Shown piece after piece: positions 52,392 to 61,357 of a DNA stretch of 64,000 nt (the first letter of the stretch is position 1; each line of letters starts with the position of its first letter). The position numbers and the translations under genes are program-made. Below the pieces are notes generated by a model, which saw nothing but the letters and a program-made list of their open reading frames with translations, searched no databases and had not been told where the DNA came from. Source of the DNA: Paeniglutamicibacter psychrophenolicus (GTDB lineage: Bacteria; Actinomycetota; Actinomycetes; Actinomycetales; Micrococcaceae); assembly GCF_030812255.1 (NCBI RefSeq), contig NZ_JAUSSH010000007.1, forward strand, positions 1 to 64,000, read 5' to 3'.

Positions 52392-52437
52392 AGCAAGGTG
52401 GGTGTTGGAACCAACTGGTTCCAACACCCACCTTGCT
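52392..52437. terminator. Perfect 22-bp stem palindrome between convergent genes
   Basis: Bases 52392-52413 and 52416-52437 are exact reverse complements with only AC between. The arms begin AGCAAGGTGGGTG. It has no T tract, but it lies between the convergent RDD and DUF4191 genes and would end or block both transcripts. Confidence 0.75.
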
Positions 52438-52461
52438 AGTTAAGGAGTGCTTTGCCTGGTG

Positions 52462-53217
52462 TTAGCGCATCTGCTTGCGGTTGGGCCGTGCCCGGTTCGG
52501 GTCGATGCCCTTCGGGATCGGCAGCTTGGCGCTGCCCAGGGTGCTCAGGCGCTTGTCGACGGCCCCGATCTCCAGCTTGGTGATCGACTTCGGAAGCTTC
52601 TTCATCTTCTTGCCGACTTCGGCAAGCGGGGTCTGGCCTTCGTCGTTTCCGGCGTTGATCACGTGGATCGGGACGTTCGGAAGCACGCGGCCCATGCGCT
52701 TGCGCTCTGCGTCAACCAGCGTGCGAACACGGGCGTTGGGGCCCTCGGTGACCAGCACGACGCCTGCGCGGCCAATGCCCAGGAACACCAGGTCCTTGGT
52801 GCGCGGGTTCACCGCCACCGGCTCGTCCTTCAGGATCCAGCCGCGGCGCAACACGCTCATGGCCGCGCCGGCAGCGCCGGGACGACCCTCGAGCTGCTTG
52901 AAGGCGGCCTTCTCGGCTCGACGCGAAAGGATCATGGTCGCAGCCAACAGGGCCAGCGGAAGCGCGATCAGCACCGCCGTGATCCAGTTGTTGATCAGCA
53001 GGCCAATGATCAGGCCCACAACAAGGATGCCAAGGGCAGCCAGAAGCATCAGCCAGACGACCATCGGGTCGTTCTTGCGGGTCATCTGGAAGACCTGGCC
53101 CAGCTGTTTCAGCCGGCCCGGTTCCTTGTTGGCCTTTTCGGCCTTCGGCTTGCGCGAGAACAGTCCGCGCTTAGGACTTGCAGCCTCGGACGAGGCATTA
53201 TCGGTGTTTTTGGCCAT
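52462..53217 (-). CDS. DUF4191 membrane protein
   Basis: 251 residues of an actinobacterial family of unknown function. A basic N-terminus (GLFSRKPKAEKANKEPGRLK) precedes two close spans (~53-74 and ~78-98) and a long cytoplasmic domain with GAAMSVLRRGWILKDEPVAV and DLVFLGIGRAGVVLVTEG. TAGAAT on the minus strand ends nine bases before the ATG, so the leader is very short or absent. Conserved next to lipA in relatives. Confidence 0.85.
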   Translation of the reverse strand: MAKNTDNASSEAASPKRGLFSRKPKAEKANKEPGRLKQLGQVFQMTRKNDPMVVWLMLLAALGILVVGLIIGLLINNWITAVLIALPLALLAATMILSRRAEKAAFKQLEGRPGAAGAAMSVLRRGWILKDEPVAVNPRTKDLVFLGIGRAGVVLVTEGPNARVRTLVDAERKRMGRVLPNVPIHVINAGNDEGQTPLAEVGKKMKKLPKSITKLEIGAVDKRLSTLGSAKLPIPKGIDPNRARPNRKQMR

Positions 53218-53248
53218 AGTGATTCAATTCTACGCGATCGGGCACCGG

Positions 53249-54250
53249 CTAGGAGCCGACCAGCGAGGAAGCTTCCTGGCGGGTGTCGCCGGAGCTGGCG
53301 ATGTGTTCCAGCGCCTCCGGGATCGGGAGCCCCTTCCTGCGCATGGCCCCCGCCCACAACCGGCCTGCGCGATACGAGGACCGCACCAGCGGGCCGCTCA
53401 TGACGCCGAGGATGCCCAGCTCTTCGGCCTCCTGCTGCAGCTCCACGAATTCCTGCGGCTTGACCCAGCGCTCGACCGGGTGGTGGCGCTCGGTGGGGCG
53501 CAGGTACTGGGTGATGGTCAACAGGTCGCAGCCCGCCGAGACCAGGTCCTTGATGGCCTCGGAGATCTCCTCGCGGGTCTCGCCCATGCCCAGGATCAGG
53601 TTCGACTTGGTGATCATGCCGTTGGCGCGGCCCTGCGTAATGACATCCAGGGAACGGTCGTAGCGGAACGCCGGGCGGATGGACTTGAACAGGCGGGGAA
53701 CCGTCTCGAGGTTGTGTGCATACACCTCGGGGGCGGACGCCGCGATCTCGTCCAGGTATTCGGGCTTGCCTGAGAAGTCGGGGATCAGCAGCTCCACGCC
53801 GGTGCCCGGGTTCAGCTGGTGGATGCGGCGCACGGTCTCGGCGTAGAGCCAAGTGCCCTCGTCCGCGAGGTCGTCGCGGGCCACGCCGGTGACGGTGGCG
53901 TAGCGCAGGCCCATCTTCTTCACGCTCATGGCAACCTTGAACGGTTCGGCGCGGTCGATGGCCTGGGGCTTGCCGGTGTCGATCTGGCAGAAATCGCAGC
54001 GGCGGGTGCATTCGGAGCCGCCGATGAGGAAGGTTGCTTCCTTGTCTTCCCAGCATTCAAAGATGTTCGGGCAGCCTGCCTCTTCGCAGACGGTGTTCAG
54101 GCCCTCGGACTTGACCAGCTTCTTCAACCCCACGTACTCGGGGCCGATGTTGATCTTTGCCTTGATCCACTCGGGCTTGCGCTCGACGGGCGTTTCGGAA
54201 TTTCGCTGCTCGATGCGCAGCAGGCGGCGACCTTCGGGGGCGGCACTCAT
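53249..54250 (-). CDS. lipA: Lipoyl synthase
   Basis: 333-residue radical-SAM enzyme inserting two sulfurs into protein-bound octanoate. Auxiliary cluster ligands are [12 protein letters not shown] and the radical-SAM cluster is CTRRCDFC. The conserved C-terminal RSSYRAG serine is present ([11 protein letters not shown]). Overlaps lipB by four bases. Substrate domains are those of SucB (57.8-59.5 kb) and other lipoylated proteins. Confidence 0.95.
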   Translation of the reverse strand: MSAAPEGRRLLRIEQRNSETPVERKPEWIKAKINIGPEYVGLKKLVKSEGLNTVCEEAGCPNIFECWEDKEATFLIGGSECTRRCDFCQIDTGKPQAIDRAEPFKVAMSVKKMGLRYATVTGVARDDLADEGTWLYAETVRRIHQLNPGTGVELLIPDFSGKPEYLDEIAASAPEVYAHNLETVPRLFKSIRPAFRYDRSLDVITQGRANGMITKSNLILGMGETREEISEAIKDLVSAGCDLLTITQYLRPTERHHPVERWVKPQEFVELQQEAEELGILGVMSGPLVRSSYRAGRLWAGAMRRKGLPIPEALEHIASSGDTRQEASSLVGS

Positions 54251-54927
54251 GGTCGGGCTCCTTCGGGGGTAGTGGCGGTCAACGACACAATCGGGCTGAG
54301 CAAGGTTTCAAGTTCTTGCTCGACCCGGTCGAGGACGTCGGCTGGAGTGACGGTGGTTCCAGTTTCTTCGCTGATGCTTGTGACACCGGCGTCGGTGATA
54401 CCGCAGGGGATGATTTGTGAATAGGGTGCGAGGTCGTTGGAGCAGTTCAACGCGAATCCGTGCATGGTCACGCCATGGTCGACGCGGATTCCGATCGCGG
54501 CGAGCTTGCGGTCCTGGCCGCCGTTGGTTCCGGCAACCCAAACGCCGCTGCGACCCTTGATGCGCACGGCGTCGATGCCGTAACCCAACGCTACATTGAT
54601 CAGGGCTTCTTCGAGGGTCGTGACGTACTCGCGGATTCCCTTCATATCGCGCAAGCGCACGATCGGGTAGCCGACCAACTGCCCCGGGCCGTGCCAGGTG
54701 AGCTTGCCGCCGCGATCGACATCGATCACGGGGGTTCCGTCGACCGGCAGGTCTTCCGGCTCGGTACGGCGTCCGGCCGTGTAAACGGCGGCATGTTCCA
54801 GGAGAAATACAACGGGGCCCGCCACGCCTTCGGTCACGTCATGGTGAACGCGGCGCTGCATGTCCCACGCGATGCGGTAATCGACCAGCTCGGGGGCATG
54901 GCCAATTCGCTCGAATTTGATGGTCAT
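54247..54927 (-). CDS. lipB: Octanoyl-ACP: protein octanoyltransferase
   Basis: 226-residue acyltransferase that loads octanoate from ACP onto lipoyl domains before LipA acts. Catalytic features are [19 protein letters not shown] (the RGG/HGPGQ signature), [20 protein letters not shown] with the key Lys, and [13 protein letters not shown] with the active-site Cys. Co-transcribed with lipA. Divergent from the kinase gene 105 bases away. Confidence 0.95.
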   Translation of the reverse strand: MTIKFERIGHAPELVDYRIAWDMQRRVHHDVTEGVAGPVVFLLEHAAVYTAGRRTEPEDLPVDGTPVIDVDRGGKLTWHGPGQLVGYPIVRLRDMKGIREYVTTLEEALINVALGYGIDAVRIKGRSGVWVAGTNGGQDRKLAAIGIRVDHGVTMHGFALNCSNDLAPYSQIIPCGITDAGVTSISEETGTTVTPADVLDRVEQELETLLSPIVSLTATTPEGARP

Positions 54928-55032
54928 GGCGATAACAGTACGCCGTTCACCGGGAGGCCCCCGAATCGGCTAACCGTTTGTTTCTTGTGGATAACTTATG
55001 CACGGATTTTCTCTCCGGCGTAGAAATGAATC

Positions 55033-56646
55033 ATGGAATTCAATGAAGAGCCGTTGGCTTTCCCGCAGATTGAGGGGTACAGCACGCTTCGCCACCTGGA
55101 CGAGGGCTCGGGCAGCAGCGTATGGCTTGTTGAAGACGACGCGACACATGACGAACTGGCCGTGAAGATCCTCGGCAAGGATGCTCCCGAGAATGCCGCC
55201 GCAACCGAAGCGCTGGACCTGGACCACGAGTTCCTCGTGGAAGCGCTCGGGATCCTCCAGACATCCCAGGGCCCCGGGATCCTGATGGAGTATTGCCCGG
55301 CCGGTTCCGCGGCCCAGGTCGTGGCGGTGCGTGGCCCGCTGAGCGTGGGGGAGACCATCACCGTGGTCGCCCCGATAGCCGGGGCGTTGGCGTACCTGCA
55401 TGCGCAGGGCCTGACCCACGGGGACCTGTCGCCGCGCAACATCCTGTTCACGGCCGAGGGCAAGCCAAAGCTGGGGGACTTTGGGACGCACCGCGTGGTG
55501 GGCCAGTTGCCGGGGGATCTGGGTACCCAGGGCTTCTGCGCCCCGGAAACCTTCAATGGCACCGAATCCGGCCAACTCGAACCTGCTCGCGATGTGTACG
55601 CCTTGGCCGCCTGCACCTGGTACCTCCTGACCGGGCGGCCACCCAATGCGACTGCCAACAGGGTCCCGTTGGGTTCGATGGTTCCGGAGGTCAATGACGA
55701 ATTCGCGAAGTTGCTCGAGCAGTGCCTTGACCAGGAACCGGTGAAACGACCCAGTGCGGAACAGTTTGGGCAACGGATCTTCGTTGCCGGGGAGCCGCTT
55801 CCCGTGGAACTGAGCGAGGCGGTCGAGCCGGGGGCACTCAAGCACATGCTCACCACCCGGCAGGAGCCCGCACCGGCCGGCCTTCTGGGCGGGCGCCGGA
55901 ACAGGGGGAATCCCACGGCCGCAGACAGGGAACTGCTCAGGGAGCGCAAGGCGCAGATCAAGGCGCAGCAAAAGCCGGTCCCGCGCCGGCTCCGGGCGGC
56001 GTTCGGACTTGATGCGGCCGCGTCGCCCGGAGCGGATCCGGGCGACGGGGAATGGCAGTGGGCCCAGGAGCACCGGGTCCACGGCCTGAAGCGCGGGAAC
56101 CGCAGGGTCGCGGTGGCCGTTGCCGCCGGAGTGCTCTTGGTTGCCGTGGCGGCCGGGGGAGCGGGCCTGCTCAGGGCAAGCGGCGAGCCGGCGGCCGCGG
56201 AGCCCGTAGCGACGTCTTCCCCCACAGGCGACCCTGCCCGCCAGGGAAAGGCCGAATCGTCCGGGGAATTGATGCTGGTGGCGGCCGAGCTGGCTGCGCG
56301 CCGCGACGAGGGATTGATGAGCCGGAACATGGAGCTACTCGGGGACGTCCATGTTGCCGGCTCGCCGGCGCTGGATGTGGATGGAAGGGTCGTGGCCCGG
56401 ATGCGTGGGCTCGGCCTGCACCTGGAAGCCCTGGAAACGCGGCTGGGTGATGTCGAGGTGCTGCCGGGGAGCACTCAGGGAGAAGCGGTTCTCGAAGCCG
56501 TCAGCGTGCAAGGCGGTTACCGCTACGTCGATGACAAGGGCAAGACCGTGGTGAGCGCCAAGAAGGACGACAGCCAGCGTGTACGCATGGTCTTGCGGTT
56601 CACGGAGGGATCGTGGCGGATCTGGGAGGTGACCGCCGCGGGCTGA
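55033..56646 (+). CDS. Membrane Ser/Thr protein kinase with atypical catalytic loop
   Basis: 537 residues. Kinase domain ~15-260: glycine-loop LDEGSGSSVWLVED, Lys45 in AVKIL, catalytic loop HGDLSPRNIL (Asp131, Asn present, but Gly where HRD kinases have Arg) and GDFGTH (DFG, Asp149). The segment after DFG is short. A basic juxtamembrane region, one span (~358-381) and an extracytoplasmic domain of ~155 residues follow, so it may sense an external signal. Core residues are kept, so activity is possible. TAGAAA six bases before the ATG hints at a leaderless mRNA. Confidence 0.8.
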   Translation: MEFNEEPLAFPQIEGYSTLRHLDEGSGSSVWLVEDDATHDELAVKILGKDAPENAAATEALDLDHEFLVEALGILQTSQGPGILMEYCPAGSAAQVVAVRGPLSVGETITVVAPIAGALAYLHAQGLTHGDLSPRNILFTAEGKPKLGDFGTHRVVGQLPGDLGTQGFCAPETFNGTESGQLEPARDVYALAACTWYLLTGRPPNATANRVPLGSMVPEVNDEFAKLLEQCLDQEPVKRPSAEQFGQRIFVAGEPLPVELSEAVEPGALKHMLTTRQEPAPAGLLGGRRNRGNPTAADRELLRERKAQIKAQQKPVPRRLRAAFGLDAAASPGADPGDGEWQWAQEHRVHGLKRGNRRVAVAVAAGVLLVAVAAGGAGLLRASGEPAAAEPVATSSPTGDPARQGKAESSGELMLVAAELAARRDEGLMSRNMELLGDVHVAGSPALDVDGRVVARMRGLGLHLEALETRLGDVEVLPGSTQGEAVLEAVSVQGGYRYVDDKGKTVVSAKKDDSQRVRMVLRFTEGSWRIWEVTAAG

Positions 56647-56693
56647 CCCAGCGGGGTGCCGGTGTGCCTCCCCCCGGCACACCGGCAACGCGG

Positions 56694-57131
56694 TTACTGG
56701 CTCAGGCGGGCATCGAGGGTGATGGAAGGGACGGCTGCCAGGGCGGCGGACACCGGGCAACCGACCTTGGCTGCCTGCGCATGGGTCTGGAATTCTTCCT
56801 CGGTCAAGCCCGGGACGGTGGCGTTGAGCGACAACCGAATTTCGCTGATCTTGGCGCCGTCGCTGGTGTCAAAGTCCACCTCCGCGGTGGTTTCCAGCCT
56901 CTCGGCGACGTGTCCGGCGCCCTTGAGGATATTGCTCAGCGACATCGAGAAACATGTGGCATGGGCCGCGGCAATCAGTTCCTCCGGGCTGGTCTTGCCC
57001 TCGGCCGCCTCGGTGCGGGCGCGCCAGGTAACCGGGAATGTGCCGATGCCCGAGGTCTCGAAGGTGGTTTCCCCGGTTCCGGAGGCCAGGTCACCGCTCC
57101 AAACGGTGCTTGCGCTTCTTGTGAATGCCAT
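56694..57131 (-). CDS. OsmC-family peroxidase
   Basis: 145-residue OsmC/Ohr-type thiol peroxidase against organic hydroperoxides. Redox cysteines are in AAHATCFSMSLS and AAKVGCPVSAAL; the SPEELIAAAHATCF block is diagnostic. Length and the N-terminus (WSGDLASGTG) favour OsmC over Ohr. GAGGAG precedes the ATG at 57131, which decides against the upstream extension. Confidence 0.9.
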   Translation of the reverse strand: MAFTRSASTVWSGDLASGTGETTFETSGIGTFPVTWRARTEAAEGKTSPEELIAAAHATCFSMSLSNILKGAGHVAERLETTAEVDFDTSDGAKISEIRLSLNATVPGLTEEEFQTHAQAAKVGCPVSAALAAVPSITLDARLSQ

Positions 57132-57234
57132 GGTGATGACTCCTCTGATTTGCAACGAGACGAAGGCGAGCGCCCTCAAGGCCCATCCTAGGGGCACCGG
57201 CTGGGGAACCAAAGAGACCCTGGGGAACGACGAA

Positions 57235-57269
57235 GCGGCCTGCCACCAGCATTGCTGGTGGCAGGCCGC
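57235..57269 (-). terminator. Perfect 16-bp hairpin terminator
   Basis: GCGGCCTGCCACCAGC and its exact complement flank a three-base ATT spacer. It lies downstream of the 116-residue membrane protein gene; the minus-strand tail TTCGTCGTT is only moderately T-rich. Confidence 0.7.
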
Positions 57270-57310
57270 CTGTGCGTCGGCAAGAATCCGGCTGGTGCCT
57301 TCCGGGTGGA

Positions 57311-57661
57311 CTAGACCCAGAGGGTGGCCACGGCGATGGCGATCAGGGCGGTGCCGCCGGTCCCGTGGGCCAGTCCGGTGGGAACCTCAAGTCCGTTCTT
57401 GATCTTCTTGCGGCCCAGCAGGGCTGCGACGAAGACGCCGATGGCCAGCAGGAGCTTGACGCCGATCTTGATGTTGTTCACTTCAAGATCACGCATCTCG
57501 AGCATGCCGACGAGAAGCAGCCCGGTCACCAGCTGGGCGATGGATCCGTACCACTGCCAGATGTTGACCGTCGGGGTCTTGAAGTTGGCGAGCCAGCCGC
57601 CAAAGATTGCCGCTGCACCTAAAACGTGCAGGAATACCAGGATTGCAGTCAAAAAGGTCAT
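57311..57661 (-). CDS. Small four-span membrane protein
   Basis: 116 residues with four hydrophobic segments (~3-22, ~38-54, ~64-83, ~97-115). An N-terminal FLHVLGAAAIFGGWL resembles the CopD/DUF-type small membrane proteins found in actinobacteria. Function unknown. Single gene between OsmC and sucB. Confidence 0.7.
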   Translation of the reverse strand: MTFLTAILVFLHVLGAAAIFGGWLANFKTPTVNIWQWYGSIAQLVTGLLLVGMLEMRDLEVNNIKIGVKLLLAIGVFVAALLGRKKIKNGLEVPTGLAHGTGGTALIAIAVATLWV

Positions 57662-57732
57662 GCCGCAAGCCTAATGGAAACTGCACACCATCAAGAATCT
57701 GCCCGGCCGAAGGTGGCGCAGGACATAGCAAA

Positions 57733-57768
57733 GGGGGCACCCACCGCCAAAATGCAGTGGACGCCCCC
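57733..57768 (-). terminator. Terminator after sucB
   Basis: GGGGGC and GCCCCC with inner CCAC/GTGG pairs form a hairpin 13 bases beyond the sucB stop; the minus-strand tail is CCTTTGC. Confidence 0.6.
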
Positions 57769-57780
57769 TCCAACCAAGTC

Positions 57781-59529
57781 CTAGAGACCCAGGTCTGCCT
57801 GGAAGGCACCTTCTTCAAGGCGAGCCTTCAGCGTCTGCAGGAAGCGACCTGCATCGGCGCCGTCGACCAGGCGGTGGTCGTAGGTCAGCGACAGGTACAT
57901 CATGTGGCGGATGGCGATGGTGTCGTCACCGTCGGCGTCGGTCACGACGACCGCACGCTTCACGATGGAGCCGGTGCCCAGGATGGCGACCTGCGGCTGG
58001 TTGATGATCGGGGTGTCGAAGAGCGCGCCGACCGAACCGATGTTCGTGATCGAGAACGTTCCTCCGGACAGCTCGTCCGGACCGATCTTGTTGTCGCGGG
58101 TGCGCTTTGCCACGTCGGCGATCTTGCCGGCCAGGCCGGCAAGGTTCAGGTCGCCGGCGTTGGCGATGACCGGAACCAAAAGGCCCTTGTCGGTGTCGAC
58201 CGCAATCGCCAGGTGCTCGGCATTGTGGTAGGTGATTTCCTGCTTGGACTCGTCGTACTCGGCGTTCAGCTTCGGGTGCTGCTTCAGCGCCTCGGCCACG
58301 GCCTTGGCGATGAACGGCAGGAAGGTGAGCTTGGAGCCGTTGACGGCCGCGAACTCGTTCTTGGCGGCGTTGCGCAGCTTGGCGACGCGGGTCATGTCGA
58401 CCTCGTGGACCTGGGTCAGCTGGGTGGAGATTTCCAGCGACTCGCGCATGCGGCGGGCAATGACCTGGCGGATGCGCGGGGCCTTGGCGACGGTGCCGCG
58501 CAGCGAGGACGCCACGACGGGTGCCGCTGCCTTGGCTGCCGGTGCTGTTGCGGGAGCCGAGGCTGCTGCGGCAGGGGCGGTCTTTGCCGCGGCAGCGGCA
58601 TCGACGACGTCCTGCTTGCGGATGCGACCGCCAACGCCGGTGCCGGTCACGGTGGACAGGTCGACGTTGTTCTGGTTGGCCAGGCGGCGAACCAGCGGGG
58701 TGACGTAGCCGTCGTTGCCTGCGGCCGGAGCTGCGGCCGGTGCGGTTTCCTGGGCCGGGGCGGCCGGGGCGGCCGGGGCGGCAGGTGCTGCCGGGGCGGC
58801 AACCGGTGCTGCAGGAGCAGGCGCGGGAGCGGCGGCGGGTGCAGCCGGAGCCGGTGCGGGCTCGGCGGCAGGGGCCGGTGCTGCCTCGGCAGGGGCTGCG
58901 GGTGCAGCTGCGCCGGCGGCACCGATGACGGCCAGGACGGCGCCGACCTCGGCGGTCTCGTCTTCCGGAACGCGGATTTCCAGCAGGACGCCGGCGACCG
59001 GAGACGGAACCTCGGTGTCGACCTTGTCGGTGGAGACCTCAAGCAGCGGCTCGTCAACGGCAACTTCTTCGCCCACGGCCTTGAGCCAGCGGGTGACGGT
59101 GCCTTCGGTCACGGATTCGCCCAGTGCCGGGAGGGTGATCTCGGTGCCGGATGCGGCTTCTGCCGGTGCGGCAGGTGCCGCCGGTGCAGCGGCGGGTGCC
59201 GGTGCCTCGGCGGGTGCGGCAGGTGCCTCGGCAGGTGCGGCAGGTGTCTCTGCGGCCGGGGCTGCTTCGGCAGGTGCCGAGCCGGAGCCCGAGCCATCAC
59301 CGATGCGAACCAGTGCGGCTCCAACTTCGGCGGTCTCGTCTTCGGCGACGAGGATTTCCTCGATGACGCCGGCAACCGGCGAAGGGATTTCGGTGTCAAC
59401 CTTGTCGGTCGAAACCTCCAGCAGCGGCTCGTCGACCTCGACGCGGTCGCCGACCTGCTTGAGCCAACGCGTAACGGTGCCTTCGGTGACGCTTTCACCC
59501 AAAGCGGGCAAGTTCACGGTTTCAGACAT
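57781..59529 (-). CDS. sucB: 2-oxo acid dehydrogenase E2 (dihydrolipoyl acyltransferase)
   Basis: 582-residue E2. Two N-terminal lipoyl domains (~1-77 and ~120-196), each with the lipoylated Lys in STDKVDTE. They are joined by Ala/Pro-rich linkers, followed by an E3/E1-binding domain ([20 protein letters not shown], ~285-320) and a catalytic core ending [17 protein letters not shown] (His, Asp). In actinobacteria this SucB/DlaT-type protein can serve pyruvate and 2-oxoglutarate dehydrogenases; the exact E1 partner is not in the window. AGGAG upstream. E3 (lpdA) lies directly upstream on the same strand. Confidence 0.92.
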   Translation of the reverse strand: MSETVNLPALGESVTEGTVTRWLKQVGDRVEVDEPLLEVSTDKVDTEIPSPVAGVIEEILVAEDETAEVGAALVRIGDGSGSGSAPAEAAPAAETPAAPAEAPAAPAEAPAPAAAPAAPAAPAEAASGTEITLPALGESVTEGTVTRWLKAVGEEVAVDEPLLEVSTDKVDTEVPSPVAGVLLEIRVPEDETAEVGAVLAVIGAAGAAAPAAPAEAAPAPAAEPAPAPAAPAAAPAPAPAAPVAAPAAPAAPAAPAAPAQETAPAAAPAAGNDGYVTPLVRRLANQNNVDLSTVTGTGVGGRIRKQDVVDAAAAAKTAPAAAASAPATAPAAKAAAPVVASSLRGTVAKAPRIRQVIARRMRESLEISTQLTQVHEVDMTRVAKLRNAAKNEFAAVNGSKLTFLPFIAKAVAEALKQHPKLNAEYDESKQEITYHNAEHLAIAVDTDKGLLVPVIANAGDLNLAGLAGKIADVAKRTRDNKIGPDELSGGTFSITNIGSVGALFDTPIINQPQVAILGTGSIVKRAVVVTDADGDDTIAIRHMMYLSLTYDHRLVDGADAGRFLQTLKARLEEGAFQADLGL

Positions 59530-59627
59530 CTTGTTCCCGTTCTCCTAAAACTAAAAAATTTGTGTGCGAGAGATCCGCGGTTTCCCGCACATCCCGTTTG
59601 GAGGTCAGTGCCTCCGAGCTTAGTGCA

Positions 59628-59661
59628 CCGGGCACGCGCACCTCGTGGTGCGCGTGCCCGG
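59628..59661 (-). terminator. Perfect 15-bp hairpin between lpdA and sucB
   Basis: CCGGGCACGCGCACC and its exact complement flank TCGT. It lies just after the lpdA stop, so lpdA and sucB are probably separate transcripts or partly attenuated. Confidence 0.7.
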
Positions 59662-59675
59662 TTAAGCATTTGTGA

Positions 59676-61055
59676 CTAACCGTGCAACGGCTTGCCGGCC
59701 AGGGCCATTGCGGCCTCGCCAAGCGATTCGTTCTGCGTCGGGTGTGCGTGGATGAGCTGTGCCACATCCTCCGGGTAGGCTTCCCAGTTCACGATCAGCT
59801 GTGCTTCGCCGATCTGCTCGCCGATGCGGCCGCCGATGCCGTGAACGCCCACGATCGGGCCGTTCTTGACGCGAACCATCTTGATCAAGCCGGAGGTGCC
59901 CAGGATGGAGGACTTGCCGTTGCCGGCCAGGTTGTACTCGGTGGTCTCGATCTGGTCGTCGCCGAACTTGGCCTTGGCGGCCGGTTCCGAGTAGCCAACC
60001 GAAGCGATCTCCGGTTCGCAGAAGGTGACCTTCGGGATGTTGATGTCCTCGACAACCACCGGGTTCAGGCCGCCGATTTCCTCGGCGACGAAGATGCCGT
60101 GCTGGTAGCCGCGGTGCGCCAGCTGGACGCCCGGGACGATGTCGCCGATGGCGTAGATGTTGCCCACGCCGGTGTGGCAGCGCTCGTTGGCGAGCACGAA
60201 GCCGCGGTCCATCGGGATGCCCTGCTCTTCGTAGCCCAGGTTCGCGGTGACCGGGCCGCGGCCCACTGCCACGAGCACGATCTCGGCTTCGAGGACCTTG
60301 CCGTCGGCCAGGAAGACCTTGACGCCGTTGGCGTCCTGCTCGACCTTTTCGAAGAAGACACCGGTGTTGAACTTGATGCCGCGCTTCTTGAAGGCACGCT
60401 CCAGGTTCTTGATGATCGCCGGATCCTCGTTCGGAACCAGCGAGGGCAGGCCCTCGACGATGGTCACCTCGACGCCGAAGGACTTCCACACGGAAGCGAA
60501 CTCGACGCCGATGACGCCGCCGCCGAGCACGATGGCGCTCTTCGGGAGGGTGTCCATGTTCAGCGCCTCGGTGCTGGTGAGGATGCGTCCGCCGATTTCC
60601 AGGCCAAAGGTCTTGGACTCGGAGCCGGTGGCGAGGATGATGTTCTTGCCCTTGTACTGCACGCCATCGACGTCGATGGTGTCCTGGGAAACCAGGCGGC
60701 CGTTACCTTCGATAACGGTGACCTTCTTCATCTTCAGCAGACCCGTCAGGCCCTTGTGCTTGCCGGCGACAATGCCGTCCTTGTAGCTGCGCACTGCACC
60801 CAGGTCGATGGAATTGAGGGTGGTGTTGATGCCGTACTTCGCACCTTCGCGAGCGTTCTCGGCCAATTCGGCGGAGTGCAGGTACGCCTTGGTGGGGATG
60901 CAGCCGGTGTGCAGGCAGGTGCCACCGAGCTTGGCCTTTTCAATCAAGCCGACGGTGAAACCCAGCTGGACGGCGCGCAATGCTGCCGAGTAGCCGGCGG
61001 AACCGCCACCGAGAATGAGGATGTCGAATTCTTGCGTTGCTGCCGATTCGGCCAC
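59676..61055 (-). CDS. lpdA: Dihydrolipoyl dehydrogenase (E3)
   Basis: 459-residue flavoprotein that reoxidises the dihydrolipoyl groups of E2, passing electrons to NAD. FAD site ILGGGSAGYSAALRA, redox disulfide GGTCLHTGCIPTK, NAD site IVLGGGVIGVEFASVW, and the C-terminal His-Glu pair in HAHPTQNESLGEA. GTG start with GAGGGAG nine bases upstream. Confidence 0.95.
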   Translation of the reverse strand: MAESAATQEFDILILGGGSAGYSAALRAVQLGFTVGLIEKAKLGGTCLHTGCIPTKAYLHSAELAENAREGAKYGINTTLNSIDLGAVRSYKDGIVAGKHKGLTGLLKMKKVTVIEGNGRLVSQDTIDVDGVQYKGKNIILATGSESKTFGLEIGGRILTSTEALNMDTLPKSAIVLGGGVIGVEFASVWKSFGVEVTIVEGLPSLVPNEDPAIIKNLERAFKKRGIKFNTGVFFEKVEQDANGVKVFLADGKVLEAEIVLVAVGRGPVTANLGYEEQGIPMDRGFVLANERCHTGVGNIYAIGDIVPGVQLAHRGYQHGIFVAEEIGGLNPVVVEDINIPKVTFCEPEIASVGYSEPAAKAKFGDDQIETTEYNLAGNGKSSILGTSGLIKMVRVKNGPIVGVHGIGGRIGEQIGEAQLIVNWEAYPEDVAQLIHAHPTQNESLGEAAMALAGKPLHG

Positions 61056-61357
61056 GTGAACGCTCCCTCGTTATGAGTTGTGGCCGACGTCATGGACGGC
61101 CAGGGGTCTGTTGGGGGTGTACCTGCAAACCCGGGTCGGGGCTCGCACAAATACGGTGATGCTAGTGATCTATCAGGATTACCTTATCCCCCCGAAACGC
61201 GGTCGGCCACATACGGTGAGACAGATTGCCCGTGCCTGTGACCGGTTGCACAGTGGCGGCGGCCCTTCCTTGCTGGTGAAGGGCCGCCGCCGCATGCAGC
61301 CGCGGATTCCTACTACAAGAAGTAGAAATCCATGGGGGCCGGGTGGCTTCGTGCCCG
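61056..61357. other. lpdA-pepA intergenic region
   Basis: About 300 bases without a gene. It should contain the lpdA promoter and the pepA terminator: GGCGGCGGCCCTTC (61255-61268) pairs with GAAGGGCCGCCGCC (61278-61291). No other clear site seen. Confidence 0.6.
61255..61291 (-). terminator. Hairpin terminator after pepA
   Basis: 14-bp perfect stem with a nine-base loop, about 65 bases beyond the pepA stop; the T tail is weak. Confidence 0.65.
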
